Positions 18,680 to 29,643 are shown, counted from the stretch's first letter. The stretch: 64,000 nucleotides of DNA from Acetobacter estunensis (GCF_019083805.1 NZ_JAHRDV010000008.1:1-64000); one strand, 5' to 3'. Translations and numbers: made by a program. Notes: generated by a model not told the origin, from the letters alone.

Positions 18680-20142
18680 CCGCGCGACACCGGGCGCGCG
18701 AGGGCAACAAGTGCCTGCATGTCGATATGTTTCTCCAGATGATCCGCCCATGCGTTCAGAGCCGCCTCCACACGTTCCTCATGATCGCTCAACGGGCCTG
18801 TCACCATGCCAATGCGCCCCAGAAGCGCCGCACGCGCCATCCCACTCTGCATGACACCATGCAGATACGTCCCCCATACACGCCCATCAACTGAGCGCGC
18901 GCCATCGGGAATGCCGTCCAACCGCGCAAATGGACGGTCACAATCGCGCCCCCGTGTGCGGCCCATATGAATTTCGTAGCCATGGACAGCAACATTCTCT
19001 GGAACCAGAACACCCGATGTTTCGACCAAATGCTTCTCCGCTGTCAGTTCCGTGCACACATCCAGCAATCCTAGACCCGGTGCTTCCTGAAGCACTCCCT
19101 CAATTCCCTTCGGGTCTGCAATCATACATCCCAACATCTGATATCCACCACAGATCCCGAGAATACGTCCGCCACGGCGCACATGCGCTGCCAGATCGAT
19201 ATCCCATCCTTCTTTCCTAAAGAACGCAAGATCTGAAATTGTTCCCTTCGATCCGGGCAGAATCACCAGATCGCACAACGGAAGCGGTTTTCCCGGTTCG
19301 GCGATCATCAGATCCACACCCAGCTCCGCACTCAATGGGTCCAGATCGTCGAAATTCGCAATCAGAGGCATGTGCGGCACAACCACCCGCACGCCTCCCC
19401 CATGGCCACCGTCTGAGCGCAAATCCGCCGCATCCTCCGCAGGCAATTCTCGCACACGATCGAGATAAGGCACCAACCCAAGCGGTGACCAGCCGGTAAA
19501 AGCGGCAATCGCCTTCATCCCCGAAGCGAAGAGGGTCGAATCACCCCGCATCCTGTTAACGACAAATCCTTTGATGCGTTCAGCGTCCATCTTGTTCAGA
19601 ACCGCTTTCGTTCCGACAAGACTGGCGATCACGCCGCCCCGATCGATATCGCCCACCAACACGACATCCACGTCCGCTGCCTGCGCGAACCCCATATTGG
19701 CAATATCATCCGCCCTCAGATTGACCTCGGAGGCCGAACCCGCCCCTTCAACCAGAACAATATCGGCCTCCTCGGCAAGTCTGTGAAAAGCACCAAGAAC
19801 ATCCGGCATCAACTCGCGCTTGATCGCCTGATAATCCCGCGCCCGAAACGCGCCCCGTACCTGCCCGCACACCACAAGCTGCGCGCCCGTCTCGCTCTGA
19901 GGCTTGAGCAGCACCGGATTCATATCGACAGAGGGCGCCACCCCGCACGCCCGCGCCTGCAACGCCTGCGCTCGTCCGATTTCGCCCCCATCCACTGTCA
20001 CAGCGGCATTGTTGGACATGTTCTGCGGCTTGAAGGGTCGCACCCGCAGGCCTTGCCGCGTAAGAGACCGCGCAAGTCCCGCCACCAGCACCGATTTACC
20101 AACGCTCGAACCCGTTCCCTGAAACATCAGCGCCCGGGCCAT
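18676..20142 (-). CDS. cobQ: adenosylcobyric acid synthase
   Basis: CobQ amidates four side chains of adenosyl-cobyrinate diamide using glutamine and ATP. The 488 residues contain an N-terminal dethiobiotin-synthetase-like P-loop, [17 protein letters not shown], and a C-terminal class I glutamine amidotransferase with nucleophile cysteine in ICGGYQMLG. The length is normal. The cobO stop and cobQ start share one base (TGATG), and the cobQ stop overlaps cobC, so translation is coupled throughout. Confidence 0.97.
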   Translation of the reverse strand: MARALMFQGTGSSVGKSVLVAGLARSLTRQGLRVRPFKPQNMSNNAAVTVDGGEIGRAQALQARACGVAPSVDMNPVLLKPQSETGAQLVVCGQVRGAFRARDYQAIKRELMPDVLGAFHRLAEEADIVLVEGAGSASEVNLRADDIANMGFAQAADVDVVLVGDIDRGGVIASLVGTKAVLNKMDAERIKGFVVNRMRGDSTLFASGMKAIAAFTGWSPLGLVPYLDRVRELPAEDAADLRSDGGHGGGVRVVVPHMPLIANFDDLDPLSAELGVDLMIAEPGKPLPLCDLVILPGSKGTISDLAFFRKEGWDIDLAAHVRRGGRILGICGGYQMLGCMIADPKGIEGVLQEAPGLGLLDVCTELTAEKHLVETSGVLVPENVAVHGYEIHMGRTRGRDCDRPFARLDGIPDGARSVDGRVWGTYLHGVMQSGMARAALLGRIGMVTGPLSDHEERVEAALNAWADHLEKHIDMQALVALARPVSRG

Positions 20143-20753
20143 CAGAACTCAATGCCTTCCTGCGCCTTCACACCTGCCTTGAAATGATGCTTCACCAAGG
20201 TCATTTCCGTCACCAGATCCGCTGCCTCGATCAACGCAGGTGGCGCATTGCGTCCCGTGACAACCACATGCTGCATCTCTGGGCGGGCACCCAGATCATC
20301 CAGCACCGTTTCAAGAGGCAGATAATCGTAGCGCAGTGCAATGTTGAGTTCGTCCAGAACCACGAGCGCCACGTCTTCACGCTCCAGAGCCGCTCGCGCC
20401 ACCTCCCACGCTCTGGCGCATGCGGCCACATCGCGTGCGCGATCCTGCGTCTCCCATGTAAATCCTTCGCCCATCGTGTGCCATTCAAGGAGATCGTCAA
20501 ACCGCTCAAGCGCGATACGCTCCCCAGTGGACCACGCGCCCTTGATGAACTGCACAACCACCACCCGTTTCCCGCGCCCGAGCATCCGCAGCACCAGCCC
20601 AAAAGCCGCCGTGGATTTTCCCTTGCCGGGACCGGTGTTCACTGCGAGAAGCCCCTTCTCGATGGTTTTCTCCGCAACCTCCCGATCCTGCACGCTCTTG
20701 CGCCTGCGCATTTTCTCCTGATGTCGCAGCGCTTCGTCCTGCTCTTCACTCAT
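20142..20753 (-). CDS. cobO: corrinoid adenosyltransferase (cob(I)yrinic acid a,c-diamide adenosyltransferase)
   Basis: A 203-residue CobA/CobO-type ATP:corrinoid adenosyltransferase that attaches the upper 5'-deoxyadenosyl ligand. The P-loop is in [15 protein letters not shown], followed by [10 protein letters not shown] and the family segment [13 protein letters not shown], then [15 protein letters not shown]. It acts between CobB and CobQ in the pathway and is encoded between them, overlapping cobB by ATGA (20750-20753). Confidence 0.97.
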   Translation of the reverse strand: MSEEQDEALRHQEKMRRRKSVQDREVAEKTIEKGLLAVNTGPGKGKSTAAFGLVLRMLGRGKRVVVVQFIKGAWSTGERIALERFDDLLEWHTMGEGFTWETQDRARDVAACARAWEVARAALEREDVALVVLDELNIALRYDYLPLETVLDDLGARPEMQHVVVTGRNAPPALIEAADLVTEMTLVKHHFKAGVKAQEGIEF

Positions 20754-22072
20754 GCACGTGTCTCCCGCTGCGTCATCACATGAAAATACGTGCCTGACAC
20801 ACGTCCACGCCGACCGCCCGCCAAACCCAAACCCCGCCCCGTCCCATCGCGCAGATCCACCAACGGTTCATCATGACCGGCCTCAATCACCTGCGCATAA
20901 TGAAATTCATGTCCACGAAGGCATGTCCCGCGACCTCCAAGGGCACACTCCTCCCGAAGCACGGCTTCCCGATAACCGAGATTCATCTTTCGCTTGGCAA
21001 AACTTGTGACATGACCAAGAAGCCCGCTCATAGGATGCATCACGCCCTGCGCATCTTCAAGCGCGCGGCCGAGCACCATGAAGCCGCCGCACTCACCATG
21101 CACAGGTCGTGTTTGTGAAAACCCTGCAAGAGTTTCCAGAAAATTTCGCGCCTGTGACAGTCGCTCCGCATGAAGCTCGGGATAGCCTCCGGGTAACCAG
21201 CAGACATCGCACGATGCGCCCGGCCCTTCGTCTGCCAGCGGTGAGAACGGCACCAGTTCAGCACCTGCTCTGCGCCATCCATGCGCTAGGTGACCGTAAA
21301 AAAACGAGAACGCCACATCATTCGCCACCGCGATCCGCTGCCCCGGCGGAGCCACAGCGATGTCGTGCCCACCAAGAACGTCCAGCGGCTGCGCCACAGC
21401 CAGCATTGCATCAAGATCGAGTGACGCCACGGTGCGCTCCGCCAATCGCCCCACCAGCGTCTCCAGTTCATGCTGTTCGCGCGCCTGCACCAGCCCGAGA
21501 TGCCTCTCCGGCAACACCAATGTCTTATCACGCAAGAACGCGCCCAGCACACTCAGCCCTGCGGCTTCCACGGCTCCTTTTGCCATGGCCAGATGTCGCG
21601 CGGACACCACCTGATTGAGCACCACGCCCACCACATGCACTGCCGGATCAAGCGTTGCGAACCCATGCGCCACGGCGGCAGCCGATTGTCCCTGTCCCGA
21701 CACATCCAGAACCAGAACAACAGGAATGCCAAACCGTGCCGCAATATCGGACGGCGCGCCCCGCTTTCCCTGCGGCTCCATCAAACCGTCAAACAGCCCC
21801 ATCGCGGATTCCACGACGAGCAGATCGGTATCCTGCGTGGCATCCGCCAGCACACCTTCCAGCAATGAGGGTGCCATAGCCCAACTGTCGAGGTTGAAGC
21901 TCGGCAGACCTGTCACCGCCTCATGGAAGGCGGGGTCAATATAATCCGGCCCCGTCTTGGCTCCCCTCACCCGCACACCACGGGCGCGAAGCGCTGCCAG
22001 AAGTCCGAGTGTCACGGTCGTCTTGCCGCCACCCGAACGGGGAGCCGCGATCATGAGCGCGCGCGTCGTCAT
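20750..22072 (-). CDS. cobB: hydrogenobyrinic/cobyrinic acid a,c-diamide synthase
   Basis: CobB amidates the a and c acetate side chains of the corrin ring before cobalt insertion in the aerobic route. The 440 residues have an N-terminal P-loop domain (MIAAPRSGGGKTTVTLG) and a C-terminal glutamine amidotransferase domain with nucleophile cysteine in HGECGGFMVLG. The start ATG at 22072 is used because it directly precedes the conserved N-terminus; an in-frame start 30 nt upstream is less likely. It is the first gene of the coupled minus-strand set to 17103. The 56-bp gap to cbiD must hold both divergent promoters. Confidence 0.96.
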   Translation of the reverse strand: MTTRALMIAAPRSGGGKTTVTLGLLAALRARGVRVRGAKTGPDYIDPAFHEAVTGLPSFNLDSWAMAPSLLEGVLADATQDTDLLVVESAMGLFDGLMEPQGKRGAPSDIAARFGIPVVLVLDVSGQGQSAAAVAHGFATLDPAVHVVGVVLNQVVSARHLAMAKGAVEAAGLSVLGAFLRDKTLVLPERHLGLVQAREQHELETLVGRLAERTVASLDLDAMLAVAQPLDVLGGHDIAVAPPGQRIAVANDVAFSFFYGHLAHGWRRAGAELVPFSPLADEGPGASCDVCWLPGGYPELHAERLSQARNFLETLAGFSQTRPVHGECGGFMVLGRALEDAQGVMHPMSGLLGHVTSFAKRKMNLGYREAVLREECALGGRGTCLRGHEFHYAQVIEAGHDEPLVDLRDGTGRGLGLAGGRRGRVSGTYFHVMTQRETRA

Positions 22073-22128
22073 GCCGGTTCCTCCGAAAACCATTCGCGCC
22101 AACGGCTGTTTGCCTTATCCTGCACCGG

Positions 22129-23256
22129 ATGAATGCGCCTTCTCCCCATCTGCGCTCCGGCTGGACCACTGGAAGCTGCGCCACCGCCGCCGCCAAGGCC
22201 GCATGGACAACGCTTTGCGCCGGGCACACACCCGATCCGGTGACCATCACGCTGCCGGGTGGAAAACAGGTCGCTTTCGCTCTGGCCGACCACGGTCTCA
22301 CGCCGAATGGAGCGTGGGCCGCAGTTGTGAAAGACGCAGGCGATGATCCCGACGTCACGCACGGCGCACTGATCCGCGCCGATGTGTCGGCCCTGCCGCC
22401 CGGTTCCGGCATCACTTTTCACGCAGGCGCTGGTGTGGGTACCGTCACGCGCCCCGGCCTGCCGATCCCGCCGGGAGAGCCTGCGATCAATCCCGTTCCC
22501 CGCGCCATGATCCGCACAGCTCTTGAGGAGGTCAGCGGCCCCACACCCGATGCCTCTGTCACGATCTCGATTGCCAATGGTGAGGAACTGGCGCAACGCA
22601 CCCTCAACGGGCGGCTGGGCATCGTCGGCGGCCTGTCGGTTCTGGGAACGACGGGCATTGTCGTGCCCTTCTCGTGCTCGGCATGGATCGACAGTATCCG
22701 GCGCGGAATCGATGTGGCCCGTGCCATGCACCTGCCACATCTGGCGGCGTCCACGGGCAACGTGTCCGAACGCAGCGTGCAGGCTCTGTTCAACCTGCCC
22801 GATGCCGCACTGATCGAAATGGGAGATTTCGCGGGAGGTGTGCTGAAATACGTGCGCGACCACCCGGTCCCTCGCCTTACCATCGCCGGTGGCATCGCCA
22901 AGATGACCAAACTCGCGCAAGGGCGGCTCGATCTGCACTCCAAACGCGGCCTTGCCGATATGGCAGCTCTCGCCGAACTTGCAAAAAAGTCCGGAGCGAA
23001 CAACGCTCTTGCGCAACGCATCTCCACGACTCCCACCGTGGCAGAAGCGTTCCTCCTGACAACGAACGCTGGCCTCAATCTTGGGGATGCCATTGCGGGA
23101 CAGGCGCGCAGCGTGGCGCTGGACGTGCTGGACGGCGCACCGACGGCCCTTGACGTGCTTGTGTTCGACCGCACCGGTCAGTGCGTCGGGCAGGCCATGG
23201 ATCAGGGCTGGAGCCTCGATGCGCCGCATGAAAGTCAGGACCGGAAACGCCGGTGA
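22129..23256 (+). CDS. cbiD: precorrin-5B C1-methyltransferase CbiD
   Basis: CbiD methylates C1 of the contracted ring, a step best known from the anaerobic pathway. The 375 residues begin with the family hallmark [18 protein letters not shown] and include [34 protein letters not shown] and [12 protein letters not shown]. In an otherwise aerobic gene set it stands where CobF would be expected; no CobF is visible in the window. It is alone on the plus strand between two minus-strand blocks and overlaps the 3' end of cobM by 22 bp tail to tail. Confidence 0.95.
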   Translation: MNAPSPHLRSGWTTGSCATAAAKAAWTTLCAGHTPDPVTITLPGGKQVAFALADHGLTPNGAWAAVVKDAGDDPDVTHGALIRADVSALPPGSGITFHAGAGVGTVTRPGLPIPPGEPAINPVPRAMIRTALEEVSGPTPDASVTISIANGEELAQRTLNGRLGIVGGLSVLGTTGIVVPFSCSAWIDSIRRGIDVARAMHLPHLAASTGNVSERSVQALFNLPDAALIEMGDFAGGVLKYVRDHPVPRLTIAGGIAKMTKLAQGRLDLHSKRGLADMAALAELAKKSGANNALAQRISTTPTVAEAFLLTTNAGLNLGDAIAGQARSVALDVLDGAPTALDVLVFDRTGQCVGQAMDQGWSLDAPHESQDRKRR

Positions 23257-23987
23257 TAATCGGGGCTGTAGAGCGCGCTTTCCCGAAACTCCGAGGCGCC
23301 CAAAGCAGGGCCGATCAAAACAAGCGCTGTCCGCTCAACCGGATTTTCCGCCGCGCGTTCCAGTAGCGTCCCCAACGTGGCCCGTACCACTACCTGATCC
23401 GGCCAGCTTGCCCGCGCCACGATCGCTGCCGGACAGTCCGTGCCGTAAAACGGTGTCACATCCTCAACAATGCGTTCCAGCGAATGGATGGCAAGATGGA
23501 TTGCAAGCGTCGCCCCCGTCGCGGCGAAAGCTGACAGCGCCTCACGCTCGGGCATGGCTGAAGCCCGACCGCTCACGCGCGTCAACACCACGCTCTGTGT
23601 CACCTCCGGCACCGTTAGTTCCCGCCCGAGCACGGCCGCCGCCGCCGCAAAGGCCGGCACACCGGGCGTCATGGTCCATGCAATTCCCAGACGGTCCAGA
23701 CGACGGGTCTGCTCGGCCACAGCGCTGTAGAGCGAGAGATCGCCGGAATGAAGGCGCGCCACATCCTGTCCCCCTTTCTCCGCACGGACATATTCCGCCT
23801 CGATCTGATCGAGCGAGAGGGGGGCCGTGTCCACCAGCCGCGCATCCTGCGGGCAATGCTCAAGCATTTCCCGCGGCACGATCGACCCCGCATACAGACA
23901 CACCGGGCAGCTTGCCAGCAGATCGCGTCCGCGCAGCGTGAGCAGATCGGCCGCTCCCGGACCCGCGCCAATGAAATGGACGGTCAT
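23235..23987 (-). CDS. cobM: precorrin-4 C11-methyltransferase
   Basis: An SAM-dependent methyltransferase of the tetrapyrrole methylase family, 250 residues. It opens with [16 protein letters not shown], the SAM-binding loop, and contains [15 protein letters not shown] and [19 protein letters not shown], typical of CobM/CbiF. It converts precorrin-4 to precorrin-5. Its start overlaps the cobE stop (23984-23987, ATGA), and its 3' end runs 22 bp into the end of cbiD on the other strand. Confidence 0.95.
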   Translation of the reverse strand: MTVHFIGAGPGAADLLTLRGRDLLASCPVCLYAGSIVPREMLEHCPQDARLVDTAPLSLDQIEAEYVRAEKGGQDVARLHSGDLSLYSAVAEQTRRLDRLGIAWTMTPGVPAFAAAAAVLGRELTVPEVTQSVVLTRVSGRASAMPEREALSAFAATGATLAIHLAIHSLERIVEDVTPFYGTDCPAAIVARASWPDQVVVRATLGTLLERAAENPVERTALVLIGPALGASEFRESALYSPDYHRRFRS

Positions 23988-24373
23988 GATTCGTCTCCAG
24001 TCCTGACAAGACGTTTTGCAAGAGCGCAGGTCACGTCCCGCCCCTTTTCACGTGGTGCCAGCAGGATGGACCCTTTCCCCGCACCTGCCAGCGCGCATGC
24101 TTCCGCGACGGAGGCCAGCCCATGCGCCTTGCGCGCCGCGTCCGACACGCTGACACACTCGCCCTGCCGCGACCGCAAAATCTCCAGATCCAGCACGCGC
24201 ACGGGCAGGGACAAGCGCTCGGCCGCCTCGGCAAGCCCCGGCTCCTCCTGACGGAAAGCCGGAATGGCCAGCACATTGGCGCTCACACCCGCCTGCTGCT
24301 GCATCTGCGCCACCAGTTCCACCACACTGTCCGCAGAAATCCCCGGACGACAGCCAATCCCCGCCACGATCAT
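23984..24373 (-). CDS. cobE: cobalamin biosynthesis protein CobE (CbiG C-terminal-like)
   Basis: A 129-residue small protein of the CobE/CbiG-C family, starting [19 protein letters not shown], the diagnostic glycine-cysteine loop. In CbiG this domain follows the part that opens the delta-lactone. In aerobic organisms CobE stands alone and is needed for synthesis, though its exact chemistry is not settled. The ATG at 24373 overlaps the cobL stop (24370-24373), so cobL-cobE-cobM form one coupled unit. Confidence 0.9.
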   Translation of the reverse strand: MIVAGIGCRPGISADSVVELVAQMQQQAGVSANVLAIPAFRQEEPGLAEAAERLSLPVRVLDLEILRSRQGECVSVSDAARKAHGLASVAEACALAGAGKGSILLAPREKGRDVTCALAKRLVRTGDES

Positions 24374-25590
24374 CCGTCCGTCTCCTTCACCGCGCACCAT
24401 TGGGTGACTGTCATGGCCGGACGCATCGCCCGAAACCTTCCAACATGGTCCAACCGCTCAACGGATATACGGGACAACGTGCCCCCATGCCGCTCCTGCT
24501 GCGCAATCAGCACCACTTCACTCTCCAACGTGACGGCATTGGCCACGATCCGACCACCCGGACGCAGACAGGCCCACACACGCTCGAACAGACCGGGCGC
24601 GGTCAGGCCGCCACCGACAAAGACGGCATCCGGTTCTGCCAGTCCGTCCAGCGCGTCCGGCGCCCGTCCCTGCACGATATCCAATGACGGCACGCCCAGC
24701 GAGACCGCATTGCGCGTAATACGCGCGACACGGTCGGGGTCGCTTTCGATGGCAATCGCACGATTGGCCGGGTGCGCCAGCATCCATTCAATCGCCACCG
24801 ATCCGGACCCGGCACCTACGTCCCACAACACCTCACCCACACGCGGCGCAAGGGAGGACAACGTAACGGCCCGAATGTCGCGCTTGGTCAGTTGCCCATC
24901 ACTCTCGAACCAGTCATCCGGCAACCCCGGAGCCCGTGGAATCACACATGCACCACGACCGGCCACCAGATCCACCGCCACGAGATTCAACGCCGCGATT
25001 CCGTCCGGAACACCCTCCCGCGCATGGCACGTGTGGGCCATCTCGTCCGGGCCGCCAAGCGTCTGCAACACATGCAGCCATGATTCACCGAAACCACGCT
25101 CCGTCAGCCATGCGGCAAGCTGCCGCGGTGTTGCGCCATCGGCTGACAGGACCAGCAGTTTTTGTCCCGGCTGCAAAGCCGGGATCAGGTTCGACAGCGG
25201 CCGCCCGCACAATGACAGCACGCGCACGTCCTGCTCGGCCCAGCCAAGACGCGCGCAGGCCAGCGCCACCGAAGACGGCACAGGCAGGCATATCATCTCT
25301 CCAACCTCCACCCGGCCACTCAGAACGGACCCCACGCCAAAGCAGAACGGATCTCCTGACGCCAGTACCACGACCGGCTCCCCGCGCCAGTGCAGCACCT
25401 GCTCCACACCTCGGCTGAACGGGTGGGGCCAGATATGCGCCTCTCCAGCGATCAGGGAGCGCGCAAGCCTGATATGACGCTCCCCGCCCATCACATACCG
25501 AGCCTGCGCCACAAGACGGCGCGCCTGAGGTGAAAGCCCCTCGACACCGTCTTCACCAATCCCGATAACGGCAAGCCATGGCGTCATCAT
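24370..25590 (-). CDS. cobL: precorrin-6Y C5,15-methyltransferase (decarboxylating)
   Basis: A fused CbiE-CbiT enzyme that methylates C5 and C15 and decarboxylates the C12 acetate. The N-terminal half is a tetrapyrrole methylase (LAVIGIGEDGVEGLSP, ASGDPFCFGVGSVL). The C-terminal half is a Rossmann methyltransferase with LWDVGAGSGSVAIEWM. I start at the first of two adjacent ATGs (25590), preceded by AGGGGATGAG. This start lies inside the 5' end of cobK on the opposite strand, so the cobL promoter must be within cobK. 406 residues, a normal size for fused CobL. Confidence 0.95.
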   Translation of the reverse strand: MMTPWLAVIGIGEDGVEGLSPQARRLVAQARYVMGGERHIRLARSLIAGEAHIWPHPFSRGVEQVLHWRGEPVVVLASGDPFCFGVGSVLSGRVEVGEMICLPVPSSVALACARLGWAEQDVRVLSLCGRPLSNLIPALQPGQKLLVLSADGATPRQLAAWLTERGFGESWLHVLQTLGGPDEMAHTCHAREGVPDGIAALNLVAVDLVAGRGACVIPRAPGLPDDWFESDGQLTKRDIRAVTLSSLAPRVGEVLWDVGAGSGSVAIEWMLAHPANRAIAIESDPDRVARITRNAVSLGVPSLDIVQGRAPDALDGLAEPDAVFVGGGLTAPGLFERVWACLRPGGRIVANAVTLESEVVLIAQQERHGGTLSRISVERLDHVGRFRAMRPAMTVTQWCAVKETDG

Positions 25591-26360
25591 CTCATCCCCT
25601 GCGCGTGCTGATTCTCGGCGGCACCACCGAAGCCCTCGCACTGGGACGCGCGTTGGAAAATATGTCCGACCTGCACGGCATCTTTTCCTTGGCAGGCATC
25701 ACGCCCTCCCCACATCTGCCGTACATCGAAACGCGACAAGGTGGTTTTGGTGGCATCGAAGGTCTGGCCACCTATCTTCACGCACAGGAAATTGGCGCGG
25801 TGATCGACGCCACACACCCTTTTGCCGCGCAGATGAGTCGCAATGCTGTCGCTGCCTGCGCCCAGACCGGCACACCGCTCCTGCGTCTGCAACGGCCCGG
25901 CTGGCAACCCTCGCCGGACGATGACTGGATCATTGTGCCGGACATCGACGCCGCAACGGCCGCTCTTGGCGCCACGCCGCGCCGTGCGTTCCTCACCACC
26001 GGACGCAAGGATCTCGCGCCTTTTTGCGCCGCGCCACAACATCACTATCTCATCCGCAGCATTGTCGCCCCCGATCCGGCCAGTCTGCCGCCGGATCACA
26101 CGATCCTGCTCCAGCGTCCCCCCTTCACGCGCGAGTCCGAAACACGCCTGATGCGAGAGCACCGTGTCGATATCCTCGTCACGAAAGACGCTGGCTCCGA
26201 CGCCACCTCTCCAAAACTTGCCGCCGCGCGCGATCTGGGTCTGCCCGTTGTGATGATCGCACGCCCCACCCTTCCGCCCGCGCGAACGGTCACCACCGTT
26301 CACGAAGCGATAGACTGGCTGCGTAGCCTTTCTCATGCGGGCACGCGGCGGGACGTATAG
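25578..26360 (+). CDS. cobK: precorrin-6A reductase
   Basis: An NADPH-dependent reductase that converts precorrin-6A to 6B (dihydro). The 260 residues begin RVLILGGTTEALALGRAL, the nucleotide-binding start of CobK/CbiJ, followed by IDATHPFAAQMSRNAVAAC and FLTTGRKDLAPF. It is a single plus-strand gene among minus-strand genes. Its first 13 bp overlap the start of cobL head to head, and its last 28 bp overlap the end of cobJ tail to tail. The ribosome site before ATG 25578 is weak. A GTG at 25605 is possible but has no better site. Confidence 0.94.
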   Translation: MASSSHPLRVLILGGTTEALALGRALENMSDLHGIFSLAGITPSPHLPYIETRQGGFGGIEGLATYLHAQEIGAVIDATHPFAAQMSRNAVAACAQTGTPLLRLQRPGWQPSPDDDWIIVPDIDAATAALGATPRRAFLTTGRKDLAPFCAAPQHHYLIRSIVAPDPASLPPDHTILLQRPPFTRESETRLMREHRVDILVTKDAGSDATSPKLAAARDLGLPVVMIARPTLPPARTVTTVHEAIDWLRSLSHAGTRRDV

Positions 26361-27085
26361 AGCCAAGCGGTCCCGTCGGGTCGCGCAATGCGATGGGTCA
26401 GCGGCGTTCCGATCAGCACCAGCGTGCTCATGTCCGCATCCTCGCCCCGTGCCTGCGCCAGTGTCGTCAGCAGCAGCCGTTCATCCGCACGCCCGATGGC
26501 GCGGGCGAAGGCCACCGGCACATCTCCCGGCAATTCCGTGTGCAGCAGATCGAACGCTTCCCCCAACTGGTCGGGCCGCGCATGCGAACGCGGATTGTAC
26601 AGCGCAATCACAAATCCGGCCTGCGCCGCGTGACGCAGTCTCTCGCACACCACAGGCCACGGTTTGAGATTGTCGGACAGCGACATCACGCAGAAATCGC
26701 CCCCAAGAGGCGCACCGATCCGCGCGGCAGCGGCCAGCACCGCCGAAACGCCGGGAATGACGCGGATATCCAGCGCACGCCACTCGGGCGGTCCCTGCTC
26801 CACCGCCTCGAACACAGCGCTCGCCATACCGAACACGCCTGCATCCCCACCCGATACGACGGCCACGCGGCGTCCCGCGCAGGCCATCTCCAGCGCATGG
26901 CGGGCGCGATCAAGTTCCACGCGGTTGTCCGATCCGTGCCGCACAACATCCGGCCCCGCCTGTACCCGCGCGACATAGGGGCCATACCCCACCAGATCCG
27001 TCACGCCAGCCAGAGCCGCCTGTGCCTCCGGCGTAAGCTGGTCCGGATTACCCGGCCCCAACCCGATGATGAACAGCGTGTTCAT
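26333..27085 (-). CDS. cobJ: precorrin-3B C17-methyltransferase
   Basis: A 250-residue tetrapyrrole methylase that performs ring contraction with C17 methylation. Motifs are LFIIGLGPGNPDQLTPEA, the GGDAGVFGMA loop, and VMSLSDNLKPW, typical of CobJ/CbiH. ATG 27085 overlaps the cobI stop; upstream in-frame codons lie within cobI. It is the last gene of the riboswitch-led operon that begins with the DUF1636 gene. Confidence 0.96.
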   Translation of the reverse strand: MNTLFIIGLGPGNPDQLTPEAQAALAGVTDLVGYGPYVARVQAGPDVVRHGSDNRVELDRARHALEMACAGRRVAVVSGGDAGVFGMASAVFEAVEQGPPEWRALDIRVIPGVSAVLAAAARIGAPLGGDFCVMSLSDNLKPWPVVCERLRHAAQAGFVIALYNPRSHARPDQLGEAFDLLHTELPGDVPVAFARAIGRADERLLLTTLAQARGEDADMSTLVLIGTPLTHRIARPDGTAWLYTSRRVPA

Positions 27086-27807
27086 CGCACGTCCTTTCGG
27101 CCCGGCACGAGCGCCAGCGCAAAATAAGGAGCGGCTCCTTCCTTCTCGGACAGCTTCATAACCCGCGCATCCGGCTGGGTTCCGCGCTCGACATAGATCG
27201 CTTCTTCCGCACGTCCGGCTGTGGCCAGCGCCGCCCGCAGTTTGGGAAGATTGCTGCCGAGCTTCATCACCACCGCCGCATCGGCACGTTCCAGCCACGC
27301 CGTCAGCTCCGGCTCCGGCATGGTGGCGGGGAGCACGCACAGCACGTCATCACCATGCACCATCGGCTGCCCGGCCTGCGCCCAGCATCCCCCCATGCCC
27401 GTGACACCCGGCACGACCGTACAGGACACTTCCCGATGGAGCCTGTCGAAAAGATACATGGCCGAACCATAGAGAAACGGATCGCCCTCACACAGAAGCG
27501 CCACATTCCGCCCCTCACGCAGCTCGCCGTGAATATGGGCCGCGCATTCATCATAGAACGCGCTCATATCGGGCTGATAGGTCGGATCCTGCACGGTGCG
27601 TTCGGTGGTGAAAGGATAGGCAAAGCGCAGTTCGCGCTGGTCCTCGCTCACATGCGCCGCCGCGATGGTGCGCGCATGCCCCGGCCGATCATGACGACAG
27701 AAATACGCCACGACCGCCGCCTGCTCGATCACGCGCGCCGCCTTGAGCGTGAGCAGTTCCGGATCGCCCGGACCGACGCCCACGACATGAAGCGTGGCGG
27801 TGCTCAT
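27082..27807 (-). CDS. cobI: precorrin-2 C20-methyltransferase
   Basis: A 241-residue SAM-dependent methyltransferase that turns precorrin-2 into precorrin-3A. It begins [21 protein letters not shown] and contains [17 protein letters not shown] and [14 protein letters not shown], typical for CobI/CbiL. The start ATG at 27807 is inside the ATGA overlap with cobH (27804-27807). Confidence 0.96.
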   Translation of the reverse strand: MSTATLHVVGVGPGDPELLTLKAARVIEQAAVVAYFCRHDRPGHARTIAAAHVSEDQRELRFAYPFTTERTVQDPTYQPDMSAFYDECAAHIHGELREGRNVALLCEGDPFLYGSAMYLFDRLHREVSCTVVPGVTGMGGCWAQAGQPMVHGDDVLCVLPATMPEPELTAWLERADAAVVMKLGSNLPKLRAALATAGRAEEAIYVERGTQPDARVMKLSEKEGAAPYFALALVPGRKDVR

Positions 27808-28430
27808 TCCACTTCGCTCGCCAGCGCGTTCACGGTCGCCGCCGCCATGGCGCTCCCGCCAAGACGGCCTCGTACTACGATGTGCGGCAGATCCGGACGC
27901 GTCACCAGTTCGTCCTTGGATTCCGCTGCCCCCACGAAACCCACCGGCATGCCGATGATCGCCGCCGGACGCGGTGCCCCCGCGTTGATCAGTTCCAGAA
28001 GATGGAACAGCGCCGTCGGTGCGTTGCCAATGGCCACTACCGCGCCCGCCAGTTTCTCGCCCCACAGATCGAGTGCGGCAGCCGAACGTGTGTTGCCGAT
28101 CTCACGGGCCAGATCGGGAGTGTGCGGATCGCGCAGGGTGCAGATAACCTCGTTATCGGCCGGGAGACGCGCGCGCGTAATGCCGTGCGCCACCATCTCG
28201 GAATCGCACAGGATCGGCGCGCCCGCCCGCAACGCCTTGCGGGCCGATGCCACGAGATCCACCGTCATCTCCACCGATTGCGCCACATTCACCATGCCGC
28301 AGGCGTGAATGATGCGCACAACCACCTGCGCTTCCGCGGGCGAAAAGGCCGACAGATCGGCCTCCGCGCGGATGGTCGCAAACGACCGGGCATAAATCGC
28401 GGCCCCATCGCGAATGTAATCAAGCATCAC
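27804..28430 (-). CDS. cobH: precorrin-8X methylmutase
   Basis: CobH moves the C11 methyl to C12, giving hydrogenobyrinic acid. The 208 residues are recognisable by [19 protein letters not shown], containing the catalytic histidine, by [14 protein letters not shown], and by [18 protein letters not shown] (28430) and ATG (28427) are adjacent possible starts, and both overlap the end of cobG by 8-11 nt, so coupling is certain whichever is used. Confidence 0.95.
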   Translation of the reverse strand: MMLDYIRDGAAIYARSFATIRAEADLSAFSPAEAQVVVRIIHACGMVNVAQSVEMTVDLVASARKALRAGAPILCDSEMVAHGITRARLPADNEVICTLRDPHTPDLAREIGNTRSAAALDLWGEKLAGAVVAIGNAPTALFHLLELINAGAPRPAAIIGMPVGFVGAAESKDELVTRPDLPHIVVRGRLGGSAMAAATVNALASEVE

Positions 28431-29643
28431 GTCTCTCCCCGGTCACGTCCGGCCTCTCCTTCCACAGCCTGCGCAACAGGGCAACGATCTCCTCCCTGCC
28501 AACACCGGATCGCCATGGCATGTCTCCTGCGCGCCCATCGGGAATCACGTCATATCCCCCGCTCTGGGCGCACAATGTCACGTCCGCCCGGCCGGGATGA
28601 GCGCATCCCTTCGGACAGCCCGAAACGTGCAGCGTCCTGCCCCTTGGCACGTCCATGGCCAGCGCAAGCGCGTCCTGCGCAACATCCACCTGCGCCCGCG
28701 CGCACCCGCCCGGCCCGGTGCAGGCCTGCACCCGCAGCCTTGGATCGGTGGGATCATCGATCAGCATCGTGCCGCCCGGCAGCGAGGGCCCGGCCAACAC
28801 CACACTGCGCCACGGAGTCAGACGCAGCACAGCGTCATCACAGCGGGCAAGATGGTCAGCCAATGTCCTCAGAGTGGCCACATGCATGCGCCCGAACGGA
28901 ACCGCCAGCCCCAGCGTACCTTCCGGCAAACGGCCCACAGTTGGCGGACGCCGTACCGCCTCTACCCGCAAAGAGCACGCAACCAGTCCCGCTTCTTCAA
29001 GCAGACTCAGGCCAGTTTCAGGAATCCGCGCAGGTCGGGCACGATCCGGGTGCCTGAGAGCCACCATCCGGGCAACCCGAACCGCCGCCCCAACAGCATT
29101 CATAACGCTTGCAGGCTCAGTCGTGGCGTGTCCACAGCACACCGCCCAACCATCATTGCGCGCGCGCAGAACAATATCGCCCGCAAGCAGCCCGGTCGGG
29201 AAATACCCTCCACCGTCCACGGCAAAGCCGAATTTCCCCGGCAACACCGCAAGATCCACAGCTTCAGCCACAGTCTTTCGCAAAGCCTGCGCACAGACCA
29301 GCGTGTCGGCAGCACATTCCGGGTCCAGCCCCGCCAATGGCGAGACAATCAGCGCGGACCGGCGCTCCGCCGCCTCATCCGCCAGCGTGAGCCCGCTTTT
29401 GACCGCCCTTTCCCGCGCCGCACTCACGCTGGAAGGGGAAAACCCACGTAATTGCAGATTGGCACGGTTGGTCAGTTCGATAACGCCGTTGCCGCCACTC
29501 TCCGCCATTTCCGCCACAACATGCAGTTGCGCTGCCGTGAGTCGGCCCAAAGGCGGACGGATACGCACAAGCAATCCGTCTTTCGCCGCCATCGGCGCGA
29601 ACAGGTCAGGACACCAGCCACGAACGAGGGAGGCGCTCGTCAT
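28420..29643 (-). CDS. cobG: precorrin-3B synthase (oxygen-dependent)
   Basis: CobG is an iron-sulfur mono-oxygenase homologous to sulfite reductase. It hydroxylates precorrin-3A and forms the gamma-lactone with O2, so its presence marks the aerobic pathway. The 407 residues carry two ferredoxin-like sulfite reductase halves and the cluster cysteines in CTGPGGC (C-x5-C) and GCPKGCAH (C-x3-C). The start overlaps the cobN stop as ATGA (29640-29643). Confidence 0.94.
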   Translation of the reverse strand: MTSASLVRGWCPDLFAPMAAKDGLLVRIRPPLGRLTAAQLHVVAEMAESGGNGVIELTNRANLQLRGFSPSSVSAARERAVKSGLTLADEAAERRSALIVSPLAGLDPECAADTLVCAQALRKTVAEAVDLAVLPGKFGFAVDGGGYFPTGLLAGDIVLRARNDGWAVCCGHATTEPASVMNAVGAAVRVARMVALRHPDRARPARIPETGLSLLEEAGLVACSLRVEAVRRPPTVGRLPEGTLGLAVPFGRMHVATLRTLADHLARCDDAVLRLTPWRSVVLAGPSLPGGTMLIDDPTDPRLRVQACTGPGGCARAQVDVAQDALALAMDVPRGRTLHVSGCPKGCAHPGRADVTLCAQSGGYDVIPDGRAGDMPWRSGVGREEIVALLRRLWKERPDVTGERRDA

